Positions 1-5,533 of a stretch of DNA of 5,533 bases are shown here, one piece after another; position 1 is the first letter of the stretch; every line of letters starts with the position of its first letter. Source of the stretch: a bacterium (GTDB taxonomy: Bacteria > Verrucomicrobiota > Verrucomicrobiia > Opitutales > UBA953); contig RFOO01000087.1 in NCBI GenBank assembly GCA_009926645.1, positions 1 through 5,533 on the forward strand, given 5' to 3'. The notes beneath the pieces are model-generated. The model ran no database searches. It had not been told where the DNA came from and saw only the letters and a list, made by a program, of their open reading frames with translations. Position numbers and translations under genes: made by a program.

Positions 1-1
1 T

Positions 2-679
2 GCCTCTCGCCCTGGAAAAGTCGTAATCAGTTTAGGAACCAGTGATACAATTTTTGCAGCGATTGAGGGGATTCGCACTGATGCCGCTGGATTAGGTCAC
101 GCCTTTGGTAATCCTCTCGGTGGAAGTATGAGCTTAATCTGTGTGCGCAACGGTTCTTTGGCGCGTGAAGCGGTTCGCCGGGAGTGTGGATTTAAAGATT
201 GGGACGAATTTTCAGCAGCGATTAATCAATCACCAGCAGCCCAATCGGCGATTCTTCCGATGGAAGAAGATGAGATCACTCCTCGCCGTTCAGCTGGTCG
301 AATTTCTCTCGGTAAGCCTGTCACAGCTCAATCTTTGCCTCGTGCTGCCGTGGAAGGTCAGGCTCTTAATATGCGTTTGCATAGTCGCTGGGTTGGTACG
401 CCGACTACCCAACTTCTTTTGACAGGTGGAGCGTCCAATAACCCAGCGATTGCCAAGATTTTCGCGGATGTGTTTGGAGCCCCAGTCTTGCGTTTAACTG
501 TTTCTGATTCGGCAGCTTTGGGCGCTGCATTGCGAGCGGCTGAGGCTGCTTGTGGGGCAAAAATGGCTTATTTAGAAGCAGTTTTCTGTGCACCTGCTCC
601 TGGGGTAGTTCAGCCCGATCCCGCTTTGCGTTCGGCCTACGATGCCCTCGAGGCAGAATTGGCTAAAAAACTTTCCTAA
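2..679 (+). CDS. xylB: Xylulokinase, FGGY family, C-terminal part (5' end outside window)
   Basis: The reading frame is open from base 2 to TAA at 677-679 and gives the last 225 residues of a kinase that is usually about 500 residues long. The family phosphorylates D-xylulose with ATP to xylulose 5-phosphate in the cytoplasm, feeding the pentose phosphate pathway. The visible part is the C-terminal FGGY domain. It opens with VVISLGTSDTIFAAIEG (fragment residues 7-23, with the GTSD nucleotide-binding turn) and later shows LLLTGGASNNPAIAKIFADV (residues 138-157), the adenosine-binding motif. The segments ICVRNGSLAREAVR and W-x-E-F resemble, from memory, the eukaryotic XYLB-like branch more than the E. 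coli XylB branch. The ATG at 128 lies inside the conserved domain and is not the start. The catalytic Asp region is off the left edge. Substrate is inferred from family; another ketose or polyol is possible. Confidence 0.88.
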   Translation, partial: ASRPGKVVISLGTSDTIFAAIEGIRTDAAGLGHAFGNPLGGSMSLICVRNGSLAREAVRRECGFKDWDEFSAAINQSPAAQSAILPMEEDEITPRRSAGRISLGKPVTAQSLPRAAVEGQALNMRLHSRWVGTPTTQLLLTGGASNNPAIAKIFADVFGAPVLRLTVSDSAALGAALRAAEAACGAKMAYLEAVFCAPAPGVVQPDPALRSAYDALEAELAKKLS

Positions 680-766
680 TTTTTTAAACGGCACCCATTG
701 CCCGCTTGAACTAGGTCCGCTAATTTGGCTGAATCCAAGCCTCACCCCTCTCATCCACCTACCACT
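680..766 (+). other. Gap between xylulokinase and the TIM-barrel gene
   Basis: These 87 bases are the largest gap in the four-gene cluster. I see no convincing sigma-70 -35/-10 pair: TTGAAC at 706-711 has no TATAAT-like partner at the right distance. There is no GC-rich hairpin followed by T residues. Six A (665-670) and six T (680-685) could pair weakly but do not make a credible terminator. Read-through from xylB into the next gene is therefore plausible, and an internal promoter of a non-consensus type cannot be excluded. The final 25 bases before the ATG are pyrimidine-rich and lack a purine-rich Shine-Dalgarno sequence. Confidence 0.5.
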
Positions 767-1828
767 ATGTCACAACGTCCTGTCACCCTGTTCACTGGCC
801 AATGGGCCGACCTCCCGATTGCTGAATTATTGCCCAAAGTAAAAGCGATGGGTTATGATGGTGTTGAACTAGCATGCTGGGGTGATCACTTCGATGTTAC
901 CCGTGCGGTAAAAGAAAAAGGTTATATTGAGTCGCTCTGGGCATTACTGGAGAAAAATGGTTTAGGCTGCTGGGCGATTTCTTCGCACTTAGTTGGCCAA
1001 GCGACTTGCGACAATATCGATGAGCGTCACCAAGCGATCCTCTCTCCACAAATTTGGGGCGATGGAAATCCTGAAGGTGTGCGTTCACGTGCCGCCGCGG
1101 AAATGATTCTCACCGCAGAGGCTGCACGTAAATTCTTTGACGCAGGAAAGTCTTACATGGCTAAATTCCCCAAGGGTACGGGCAAGGTCGTGGTGAATGG
1201 TTTTACGGGTTCCTCTATCTGGCATGCGATTTATGCCTTCCCTCCAACCAATCAGGCATTCTTGCAAAAAGGCTACGATGATTTTGCCAAGCGTTGGAAG
1301 CCCATCCTCGATGCGTTCGAAAAGCATGATGTTTATTTTGCTCTCGAAGTGCACCCGACCGAAATTGCTTTTGATATTGCTTCAGCCCAACGTGCTCTTG
1401 AAGCCGTTGGCCATCATAAGCGCTTTGGGTTTAACTACGACCCCAGTCACTTGGGTTACCAAGGTGTGGATTACGTAAAATTTATTCGTACTTTTGCTAA
1501 GCAAATTCACCACGCTCACATGAAAGATGTTTGGTGGGGTCATGGTGACGGCACGGTGGGTGTGTTCGGTGGCCATACTGATTTCTGTGATGCACGACGT
1601 GCTTGGGATTTCCGCTCCGTTGGCCGTGGCGATATTCGTTTTGAAGACGTTATTGTGGCTCTGAATGATATCGACTATGCTGGTCCGCTCTCGGTTGAGT
1701 GGGAAGATGGTCGCATGGATCGTTTCCATGGAGCGACCGAAAGTTGTGCTTATGTAAAGCGCTTGGCCTTCCCCTCCAATAAAGTCGCTTTCGATGCCGC
1801 CTTCGACAAGGCTAAGCAAAAGAAGTAA
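767..1828 (+). CDS. Sugar phosphate isomerase/epimerase-like TIM-barrel protein
   Basis: This 353-residue cytoplasmic protein belongs to the xylose isomerase-like TIM-barrel superfamily (AP endonuclease 2 / IolE / IolI type). Such enzymes use a divalent metal to isomerise, epimerise, dehydrate or cleave sugars and keto-sugars. It opens with RPVTLFTGQWADLP and GYDGVELACWGDHFD (residues 30-44). Likely metal and catalytic residues sit at strand ends: Glu34, His74 (AISSH), Glu194 (ALEVHP), Asp225 and His228 (NYDPSH), His251 and Asp254 (HAHMKD), and Glu311 (SVEWED). The ATG at 767 is chosen over the in-frame TTG at 725 because family similarity starts at RPVTLF and the extra 14 residues are Pro/Ser-rich with no conserved look. 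No signal peptide is visible. Residues 121-141 appear longer than I recall for relatives. It lies 20 bases upstream of an oxidoreductase gene, so a shared transcript is likely. The exact reaction is unknown. Confidence 0.88.
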   Translation: MSQRPVTLFTGQWADLPIAELLPKVKAMGYDGVELACWGDHFDVTRAVKEKGYIESLWALLEKNGLGCWAISSHLVGQATCDNIDERHQAILSPQIWGDGNPEGVRSRAAAEMILTAEAARKFFDAGKSYMAKFPKGTGKVVVNGFTGSSIWHAIYAFPPTNQAFLQKGYDDFAKRWKPILDAFEKHDVYFALEVHPTEIAFDIASAQRALEAVGHHKRFGFNYDPSHLGYQGVDYVKFIRTFAKQIHHAHMKDVWWGHGDGTVGVFGGHTDFCDARRAWDFRSVGRGDIRFEDVIVALNDIDYAGPLSVEWEDGRMDRFHGATESCAYVKRLAFPSNKVAFDAAFDKAKQKK

Positions 1829-1848
1829 TCTTTTCGCAAAGATTCATC

Positions 1849-2931
1849 ATGGCCACACAAGTTGGAATCATTGGAGCAGGCGGTATGCTTCAATATCACG
1901 CTGCGGGATTTCGTTTGGCGAAAGCTGATATTGTTGCCGTTGCTGATCCAGCTCCAGGGGCTGCGAAAAAAGCCGCTGAAAAATGGGGCATCCCACATGC
2001 TTATGAATCGGTAGAGGCAATGTTGGCGGCACACCTAAGTCTGAATGCAATCAGCATTATCGTCCCTAACAAATTCCATGCTCCGCTTGCGATTCAGTGT
2101 TTAAATGCAGGTAAGCATGTTTTCTGCGAAAAACCGCCAGCGCTTAATGCACAAGAAGTTGGTGGTATTATTGCTGCGGCGAAAAAATCTGGAAAGCATG
2201 TTATGTTTAACTTTAACAACCGTGCTCGTCCTGAATCGCAAGCGATGATGAAGTACATCGAAGCTGGTCAGGTTGGAAAAATTAATTCCGCACAAGCAAA
2301 GTGGATTCGTCGCACGGGCATTCCGGGATTTGGTGGTTGGTTTACCACGAAGGAGCAATCCGGTGGTGGACCGTTAATCGACCTTTTACACATGGTCGAT
2401 TTGGCCATGTATTTCATGGGCTATCCTGAACCTGCTCATGTCATGGGCCAAACTTTTAATGATTTCATTCAGGATAAATCATTTAAGGGTCCTTGGGGTA
2501 TCCCTGATCGCATCGGTGGCACCACCGATGTGGAAAATGCCGCGCATGGTTTTATTTCCTTCAAGACGGGCCAAGTTCTTTCTCTGCAAGTTTCTTGGGC
2601 GGAGATGGTCAAGCGCGAGGAAGTTTCGGTTGTTTTCCAAGGCACGAAAGCTGGCGGTAAGGTTGAGCGCCTCTTTGGAGTCGATGGATTGGATGACACG
2701 GCCATCGATACTTGCGAGTTATACGTTCAAGAAAACGGCAACAGCGTGAATCGCTCCATTGTCACCCCTGCGTGTGAAGACATGGGACGCTCTGCCTCGG
2801 CCGCTAATTTTATTGAAGCTATTGAGGGCAAAGCTGCACCCTTAAATACTCCTGAGCAATCCCTCCGTCTCATGCAGGTTATCGATGCCATTTATGCTTC
2901 GGCACGCACTGGCAAACCCGTTTCTATCTAA
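1849..2931 (+). CDS. Gfo/Idh/MocA family NAD(P)-dependent oxidoreductase (first copy)
   Basis: This 360-residue protein has the usual length of the glucose-fructose oxidoreductase / inositol dehydrogenase family, which oxidises or reduces sugar and polyol hydroxyls with NAD(P). The N-terminal Rossmann fold shows VGIIGAGGML (residues 5-14) and ends strand 2 with VAVADP, an Asp that often favours NAD over NADP. The family Lys is in CEKPPALN (93-100; Lys95), where Pro97 replaces the more common Leu. The C-terminal domain carries GGGPLIDLLHMVDLAMYF (172-189), with Asp178 and His181 as the expected catalytic pair and Asp184 further on. There is no Tat or Sec signal, so it should be cytoplasmic, unlike many secreted relatives in Planctomycetes and Verrucomicrobiota. 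The ATG at 1849 lies 20 bases after the preceding stop without a clear Shine-Dalgarno sequence. Substrate is unknown. Confidence 0.92.
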   Translation: MATQVGIIGAGGMLQYHAAGFRLAKADIVAVADPAPGAAKKAAEKWGIPHAYESVEAMLAAHLSLNAISIIVPNKFHAPLAIQCLNAGKHVFCEKPPALNAQEVGGIIAAAKKSGKHVMFNFNNRARPESQAMMKYIEAGQVGKINSAQAKWIRRTGIPGFGGWFTTKEQSGGGPLIDLLHMVDLAMYFMGYPEPAHVMGQTFNDFIQDKSFKGPWGIPDRIGGTTDVENAAHGFISFKTGQVLSLQVSWAEMVKREEVSVVFQGTKAGGKVERLFGVDGLDDTAIDTCELYVQENGNSVNRSIVTPACEDMGRSASAANFIEAIEGKAAPLNTPEQSLRLMQVIDAIYASARTGKPVSI

Positions 2932-2940
2932 TTATATACT

Positions 2941-4110
2941 ATGAGTTCATTAAATCGTAAAATTCGTATGGGCATGGTCGGCGGTGGCCGTGGTGCTTTC
3001 ATTGGCGCAGTTCACCGCATGGCAGCTGCACTCGATGGCCAAATCGAGTTAGTCGCAGGTGCGTTCTCTTCCGATCCAGAAAAGTCGCGCCTTTCAGGTC
3101 AGGATTTATTCCTGAATCCTCAGAGAGTTTATTCATCTTATCAGGAAATGGCTAAGGCCGAGGCTAAGCTTCCATTAGGTGAGCGTATCGACTTCGTTTC
3201 GATTGTGGCTCGTAATGATATGCATTACCCTGTGGCAAAAGCGTTCCTCGAGGCAGGCATCCACGTTGTCTGCGAAAAGCCTTTAGCTTATACTCTCACC
3301 GAGGCTAAGAAATTGCGCGATTTGGCGAAGAAAAGCGGTCTGATTTTTGCTCTTACCCACAACTATACTGGCTACCCTATGGTCAAGGAAGCGCGAGCCA
3401 TGGTGGCAGCAGGTAAGCTCGGTAAGATCAATAAAATCGTAGTCGAGTATCCTCAGGGCTATGCCATCACTGCGTTGAAGTCGGCCAAAGACTCCAAGAT
3501 TTCGAACTGGCGGATGGATCCTAATGTTTCGGGTATCTCCAACTGCATTGGTGATATTGGTACACATGCTGAAAACCTTGCGCAGTACATTACTGGTCTG
3601 GAAATTGAAGAAGTGGCTGCTGAACTCAGCACCTTCATTCCGGGTCGCCCCTTGGACGATGATGGTAATATGCTTGTGCGTTACAAAGGTGGTGCTCGCG
3701 GAATTCTTTACGCTTCGCAGATTTCTACCGGTGACGAAAATAATTTGAACATTCGGGTTTATGGAACTCTGGCTTCCCTCGAGTGGCATCAGGAGCACCC
3801 GAATGAATTAATCGTAAAGTTTGCTGAGGCTCCACGCCAAGTATGGCGCCGCGGTAACTCCTATAATGGCCCCGAAGCCAAGAAGTATACACGTACTCCT
3901 TTTGGTCACCCCGAGGCTTTTATTGAAGCTTTTGCAAACATTTATCGAGCCGTGGTGGAAGCAATCACCGATCGTCTCTTGGGACGCAAGGCTCCTAAAG
4001 AAGGCTATGATTTCCCCTCCATTGATGATGGGGTAACGGGCATGGCCTTTGTCGAGGCAGCAGTGAAGTCATCCAAGGCCAACGCACGTTGGACGAAGTT
4101 GAAAGCCTAA
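2941..4110 (+). CDS. Gfo/Idh/MocA family NAD(P)-dependent oxidoreductase (second, divergent copy)
   Basis: This 389-residue cytoplasmic enzyme is a second member of the family, clearly of a different subfamily from its neighbour. The Rossmann motif is MVGGGRGAFIGAVHRMAA (residues 12-29), followed by LVAGAFSSDPEKSRLSG. Lys113 lies in CEKPLAYTLTEAK (111-123). HNYTGYPMVKEARAMV (140-155) and VEYPQGY (168-174) mark the start of the substrate domain, and GDIGTHAENLAQYITGLE (204-221) supplies the probable catalytic Asp205 and His209. From memory, the VGGG-x-GAFIGAVHR and THNYTGYPMV signatures are those of the branch containing rhizobial ThuB, linked to trehalose/disaccharide oxidation to 3-keto sugars; that is resemblance, not proof of substrate. 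The ATG is 10 bases after the upstream stop within AT-rich DNA with no Shine-Dalgarno match, so translational coupling is likely. It is the last gene before a strong terminator. Confidence 0.92.
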   Translation: MSSLNRKIRMGMVGGGRGAFIGAVHRMAAALDGQIELVAGAFSSDPEKSRLSGQDLFLNPQRVYSSYQEMAKAEAKLPLGERIDFVSIVARNDMHYPVAKAFLEAGIHVVCEKPLAYTLTEAKKLRDLAKKSGLIFALTHNYTGYPMVKEARAMVAAGKLGKINKIVVEYPQGYAITALKSAKDSKISNWRMDPNVSGISNCIGDIGTHAENLAQYITGLEIEEVAAELSTFIPGRPLDDDGNMLVRYKGGARGILYASQISTGDENNLNIRVYGTLASLEWHQEHPNELIVKFAEAPRQVWRRGNSYNGPEAKKYTRTPFGHPEAFIEAFANIYRAVVEAITDRLLGRKAPKEGYDFPSIDDGVTGMAFVEAAVKSSKANARWTKLKA

Positions 4111-4132
4111 ACGCCTTTCGCTTTTTCCATGA

Positions 4133-4159
4133 GGGCTCGGTTAAAACCGAGCCCTTTTT
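4133..4159 (+). terminator. Rho-independent terminator of the sugar operon
   Basis: GGGCTCGG (4133-4140) pairs perfectly with CCGAGCCC (4147-4154), and the stem can extend through TT/AA to 10 base pairs. Five T residues follow at once (4155-4159). It starts 22 bases after the stop of the second oxidoreductase gene. No A-run precedes the left arm, so it should work on the + strand only. It separates the sugar genes from the downstream aminotransferase gene. Confidence 0.93.
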
Positions 4160-4256
4160 GTTTAGTCTGCATGATAAGGTCGGGGGATTTCGTTGAGAAT
4201 GAGGATGACCGCTTGCCATCGGGCGGTTTGTTCCTCTTTTTCGAGGTCTCATCGCC
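4160..4256 (+). promoter_or_regulatory. Leader and presumed promoter region of dapL
   Basis: These 97 bases follow a strong terminator and precede dapL, so a promoter must lie here or transcription must read through. I cannot identify a convincing one: TTGAGA at 4193-4198 could be a -35 element, but no good -10 box sits 16-18 bases downstream. A modest inverted repeat, ACCGC (4208-4212) and GCGGT (4223-4227) with a 10-base loop, ends 29 bases before the ATG. It is too weak to call an attenuator or a riboswitch; the region is too short and lacks recognisable lysine-riboswitch features. Confidence 0.4.
4243..4246 (+). promoter_or_regulatory. Ribosome binding site of dapL
   Basis: GAGG, ten bases before the ATG at 4257, is a reasonable Shine-Dalgarno match and supports that start. 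It is the only clear one in the window; the three complete upstream genes lack any. Confidence 0.5.
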
Positions 4257-5501
4257 ATGTCTGAGTCTTATATTCAACAGCTATTCGCCGAACGAATCGG
4301 TGGAGTAAACTATGGTAAATCCACTGCCATTTATAAGTTTGAAAAAATTAAGCGTGCTAAAGCAGCGGCTAAAAAGGCGAAACCCGATGTTGCTCTGATT
4401 GATTTAGGCGTCGGCGAGCCTGATGAGATGGCGTTTCCTCAAGTGGTGAAGGCTTTACAAAACGAAGCCGCTAAGCCTGAGAATCGCGGTTACGCGGATA
4501 ATGGTGGGCCCGATTTCCGTCAAGCGGCTGCACGTTATATGAAAAATCTTTTTAATGTTACGGTCGATGCAGAGACGGAAGTGTTGCACTCGATCGGGTC
4601 AAAGGCAGCCCTTTCCATTTTACCCGCCTGTTTGATTAACCCCGGTGATTATGTGCTGATGACGGTGCCTGGTTATCCTGTATTTGGCACGCACGCTAAA
4701 TACTATGGTGGGCTCGTGCATCATCTTCGTCTTACTGCAGAAAACCATTTCTTACCTGATTTAAAATCCATTCCAGCTGAGATTCTAGCGAAAGCCAAAG
4801 TCCTGGTGCTTAACTATCCCAATAACCCAACGGGTGCTTGTGCGACTCTGGCTTTCTTTGAGGAAGTCGTCGCCTTTGCGAAGAAGCATAACCTTGTTGT
4901 GATTCAAGATGCGGCGTATGGCTCGCTGCATTTCGGTAAAGAGCAGATTTCCATTTTACAGGTTCCTGGCGCCAAAGATGTCGCCGTTGAATTGCACTCC
5001 CTTTCCAAGAGTCATAATATGACGGGTTGGCGAATTGGTTTTGTTACCGGTAATCCCTTGTTGGTTCGTGCTTATGGTGATGTAAAAGACAATTCTGATT
5101 CGGGACAGTTTTTGGGTATTCAAAAAGCTGGAGTTGCTGGTTTGGACGATGTTTCGATTCCTCGTGCAATTGCGGCGAAGTATTCTCGTCGCATGGATAA
5201 ACTCGTCGGTGTTTTAGCCAAACTTGGTTTCCAGGTACGCAAACCAGGTGCTGGATTCTTCCTTTACATGCCTGCGCCAAAGTCAGCCACGGGTCCAACG
5301 GGAACGGTCACTTTCGATTCGGGCGAGGCGTTTTCCCAGTGGATGATTACCGAGCACCTCATTTCCACGGTGCCTTGGGATGATTGCGGATCCTTTGTGC
5401 GTTTCTCTGTTACTTTCGTTTCCGAGAAAGGTGAGGCAGGTGAAGCCGAAGTGATTAGTGAAATTGAACGCCGTTTAACACCCTGGAAGTTTAGTTTTTA
5501 G
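4257..5501 (+). CDS. dapL: LL-diaminopimelate aminotransferase (PLP-dependent, class I/II fold)
   Basis: This 414-residue protein is a fold-type I PLP aminotransferase of normal length. DapL converts tetrahydrodipicolinate directly to LL-diaminopimelate with glutamate as amino donor, bypassing the succinylase steps (DapD, DapC, DapE) of lysine and peptidoglycan precursor synthesis. The N-terminal arm holds IGGVNYGKSTAIYKFEKIK (14-32), followed by GVGEPDEMAFP (51-61) and RGYADNGGPDFRQAAARY (77-94), typical of DapL-annotated proteins in Verrucomicrobiota and Planctomycetes. Cofactor residues are Tyr140 (VPGYPV), Asn190 (YPNNPTG), Asp218 and Tyr221 (QDAAYG), Lys251 as Schiff-base lysine (HSLSKSHNMTGWRIGF) and Arg259. 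Arg382 (FVRFSV) should bind the substrate carboxylate. It is the first gene after a terminator and is likely its own unit. Another COG0436 aminotransferase activity is possible, because class I/II enzymes are hard to tell apart by motif. Confidence 0.85.
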   Translation: MSESYIQQLFAERIGGVNYGKSTAIYKFEKIKRAKAAAKKAKPDVALIDLGVGEPDEMAFPQVVKALQNEAAKPENRGYADNGGPDFRQAAARYMKNLFNVTVDAETEVLHSIGSKAALSILPACLINPGDYVLMTVPGYPVFGTHAKYYGGLVHHLRLTAENHFLPDLKSIPAEILAKAKVLVLNYPNNPTGACATLAFFEEVVAFAKKHNLVVIQDAAYGSLHFGKEQISILQVPGAKDVAVELHSLSKSHNMTGWRIGFVTGNPLLVRAYGDVKDNSDSGQFLGIQKAGVAGLDDVSIPRAIAAKYSRRMDKLVGVLAKLGFQVRKPGAGFFLYMPAPKSATGPTGTVTFDSGEAFSQWMITEHLISTVPWDDCGSFVRFSVTFVSEKGEAGEAEVISEIERRLTPWKFSF

Positions 5502-5515
5502 GCGTATCTCAGTTT

Positions 5516-5530
5516 CTGTCGGATTGACAG
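5516..5530 (+). other. Small inverted repeat after dapL
   Basis: CTGTC (5516-5520) and GACAG (5526-5530) form a 5-base-pair stem with a 5-base loop, 14 bases after the dapL stop. The window ends three bases later, so a T-run cannot be seen. It may be the start of a terminator or chance. Confidence 0.25.
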
Positions 5531-5533
5531 GGC

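Noticed and set aside
128..679. Complete small gene starting at ATG 128
   Set aside because: The frame is open back to base 2 and encodes the GTSD motif of the kinase upstream of this ATG, so it is an internal Met of a truncated gene.
664..686. A-run/T-run pair as a terminator of xylB
   Set aside because: The stem would be seven A-T pairs with no GC, too weak for a rho-independent terminator.
725..766. In-frame TTG start at 725 giving a 14-residue longer TIM-barrel protein
   Set aside because: The added residues are Pro/Ser/His-rich, with no Shine-Dalgarno sequence, and family similarity starts just after the ATG at 767.
1382..1819. 145-residue open frame on the minus strand
   Set aside because: It is fully antisense to the TIM-barrel gene, whose conserved motifs run through this stretch; the translation resembles no protein family I know.
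3283..3798. 171-residue open frame on the minus strand
   Set aside because: It lies wholly opposite the second oxidoreductase gene, shows no known motif and has no start signals; it is an antisense shadow.
1..5533. CRISPR array, tRNA, insertion sequence or tandem repeats
   Set aside because: No regularly spaced repeats, cloverleaf candidates, transposase motifs or terminal inverted repeats were seen; nearly all bases are coding.

Overview
The window holds five same-strand (+) protein genes and almost no non-coding space. It reads as ordinary bacterial chromosome: about half GC, no mobile elements, no tRNA or rRNA, no CRISPR. The combination of a DapL-type aminotransferase starting MSESYIQQLFAERIGG, a xylulokinase of the XYLB-like type, and TIM-barrel plus Gfo/Idh/MocA sugar enzymes suggests a member of the PVC group, most likely Verrucomicrobiota (Opitutae-like). 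That assignment rests on remembered family resemblance and was not checked by a database search.

Layout. 2-679 is the C-terminal part of a xylulokinase cut by the left window edge. After an 87-base gap come three tightly packed genes: a TIM-barrel sugar isomerase/epimerase-like protein (767-1828), a Gfo/Idh/MocA oxidoreductase (1849-2931, 20-base gap) and a second, divergent Gfo/Idh/MocA oxidoreductase (2941-4110, 9-base gap). A strong rho-independent terminator at 4133-4159 closes this unit. After a short leader comes a separately transcribed aminotransferase gene (4257-5501), best read as LL-diaminopimelate aminotransferase (dapL). The right edge falls 32 bases after its stop.

How the genes may work together. 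The first four look like a carbohydrate catabolic operon. Two NAD(P)-dependent sugar dehydrogenases and a metal-dependent TIM-barrel enzyme would convert an unidentified sugar, polyol or glycoside through keto intermediates. The xylulokinase would phosphorylate D-xylulose, or a related ketose, for the pentose phosphate pathway. The two-dehydrogenases-plus-TIM-barrel set recalls known 3-keto-sugar, inositol and levoglucosan pathways, but the substrate cannot be read from the sequence. The dapL gene belongs to lysine and peptidoglycan precursor synthesis and is probably only a neighbour. No clearly unprecedented system is visible; the most interesting item is the uncharacterised sugar-oxidation cassette.
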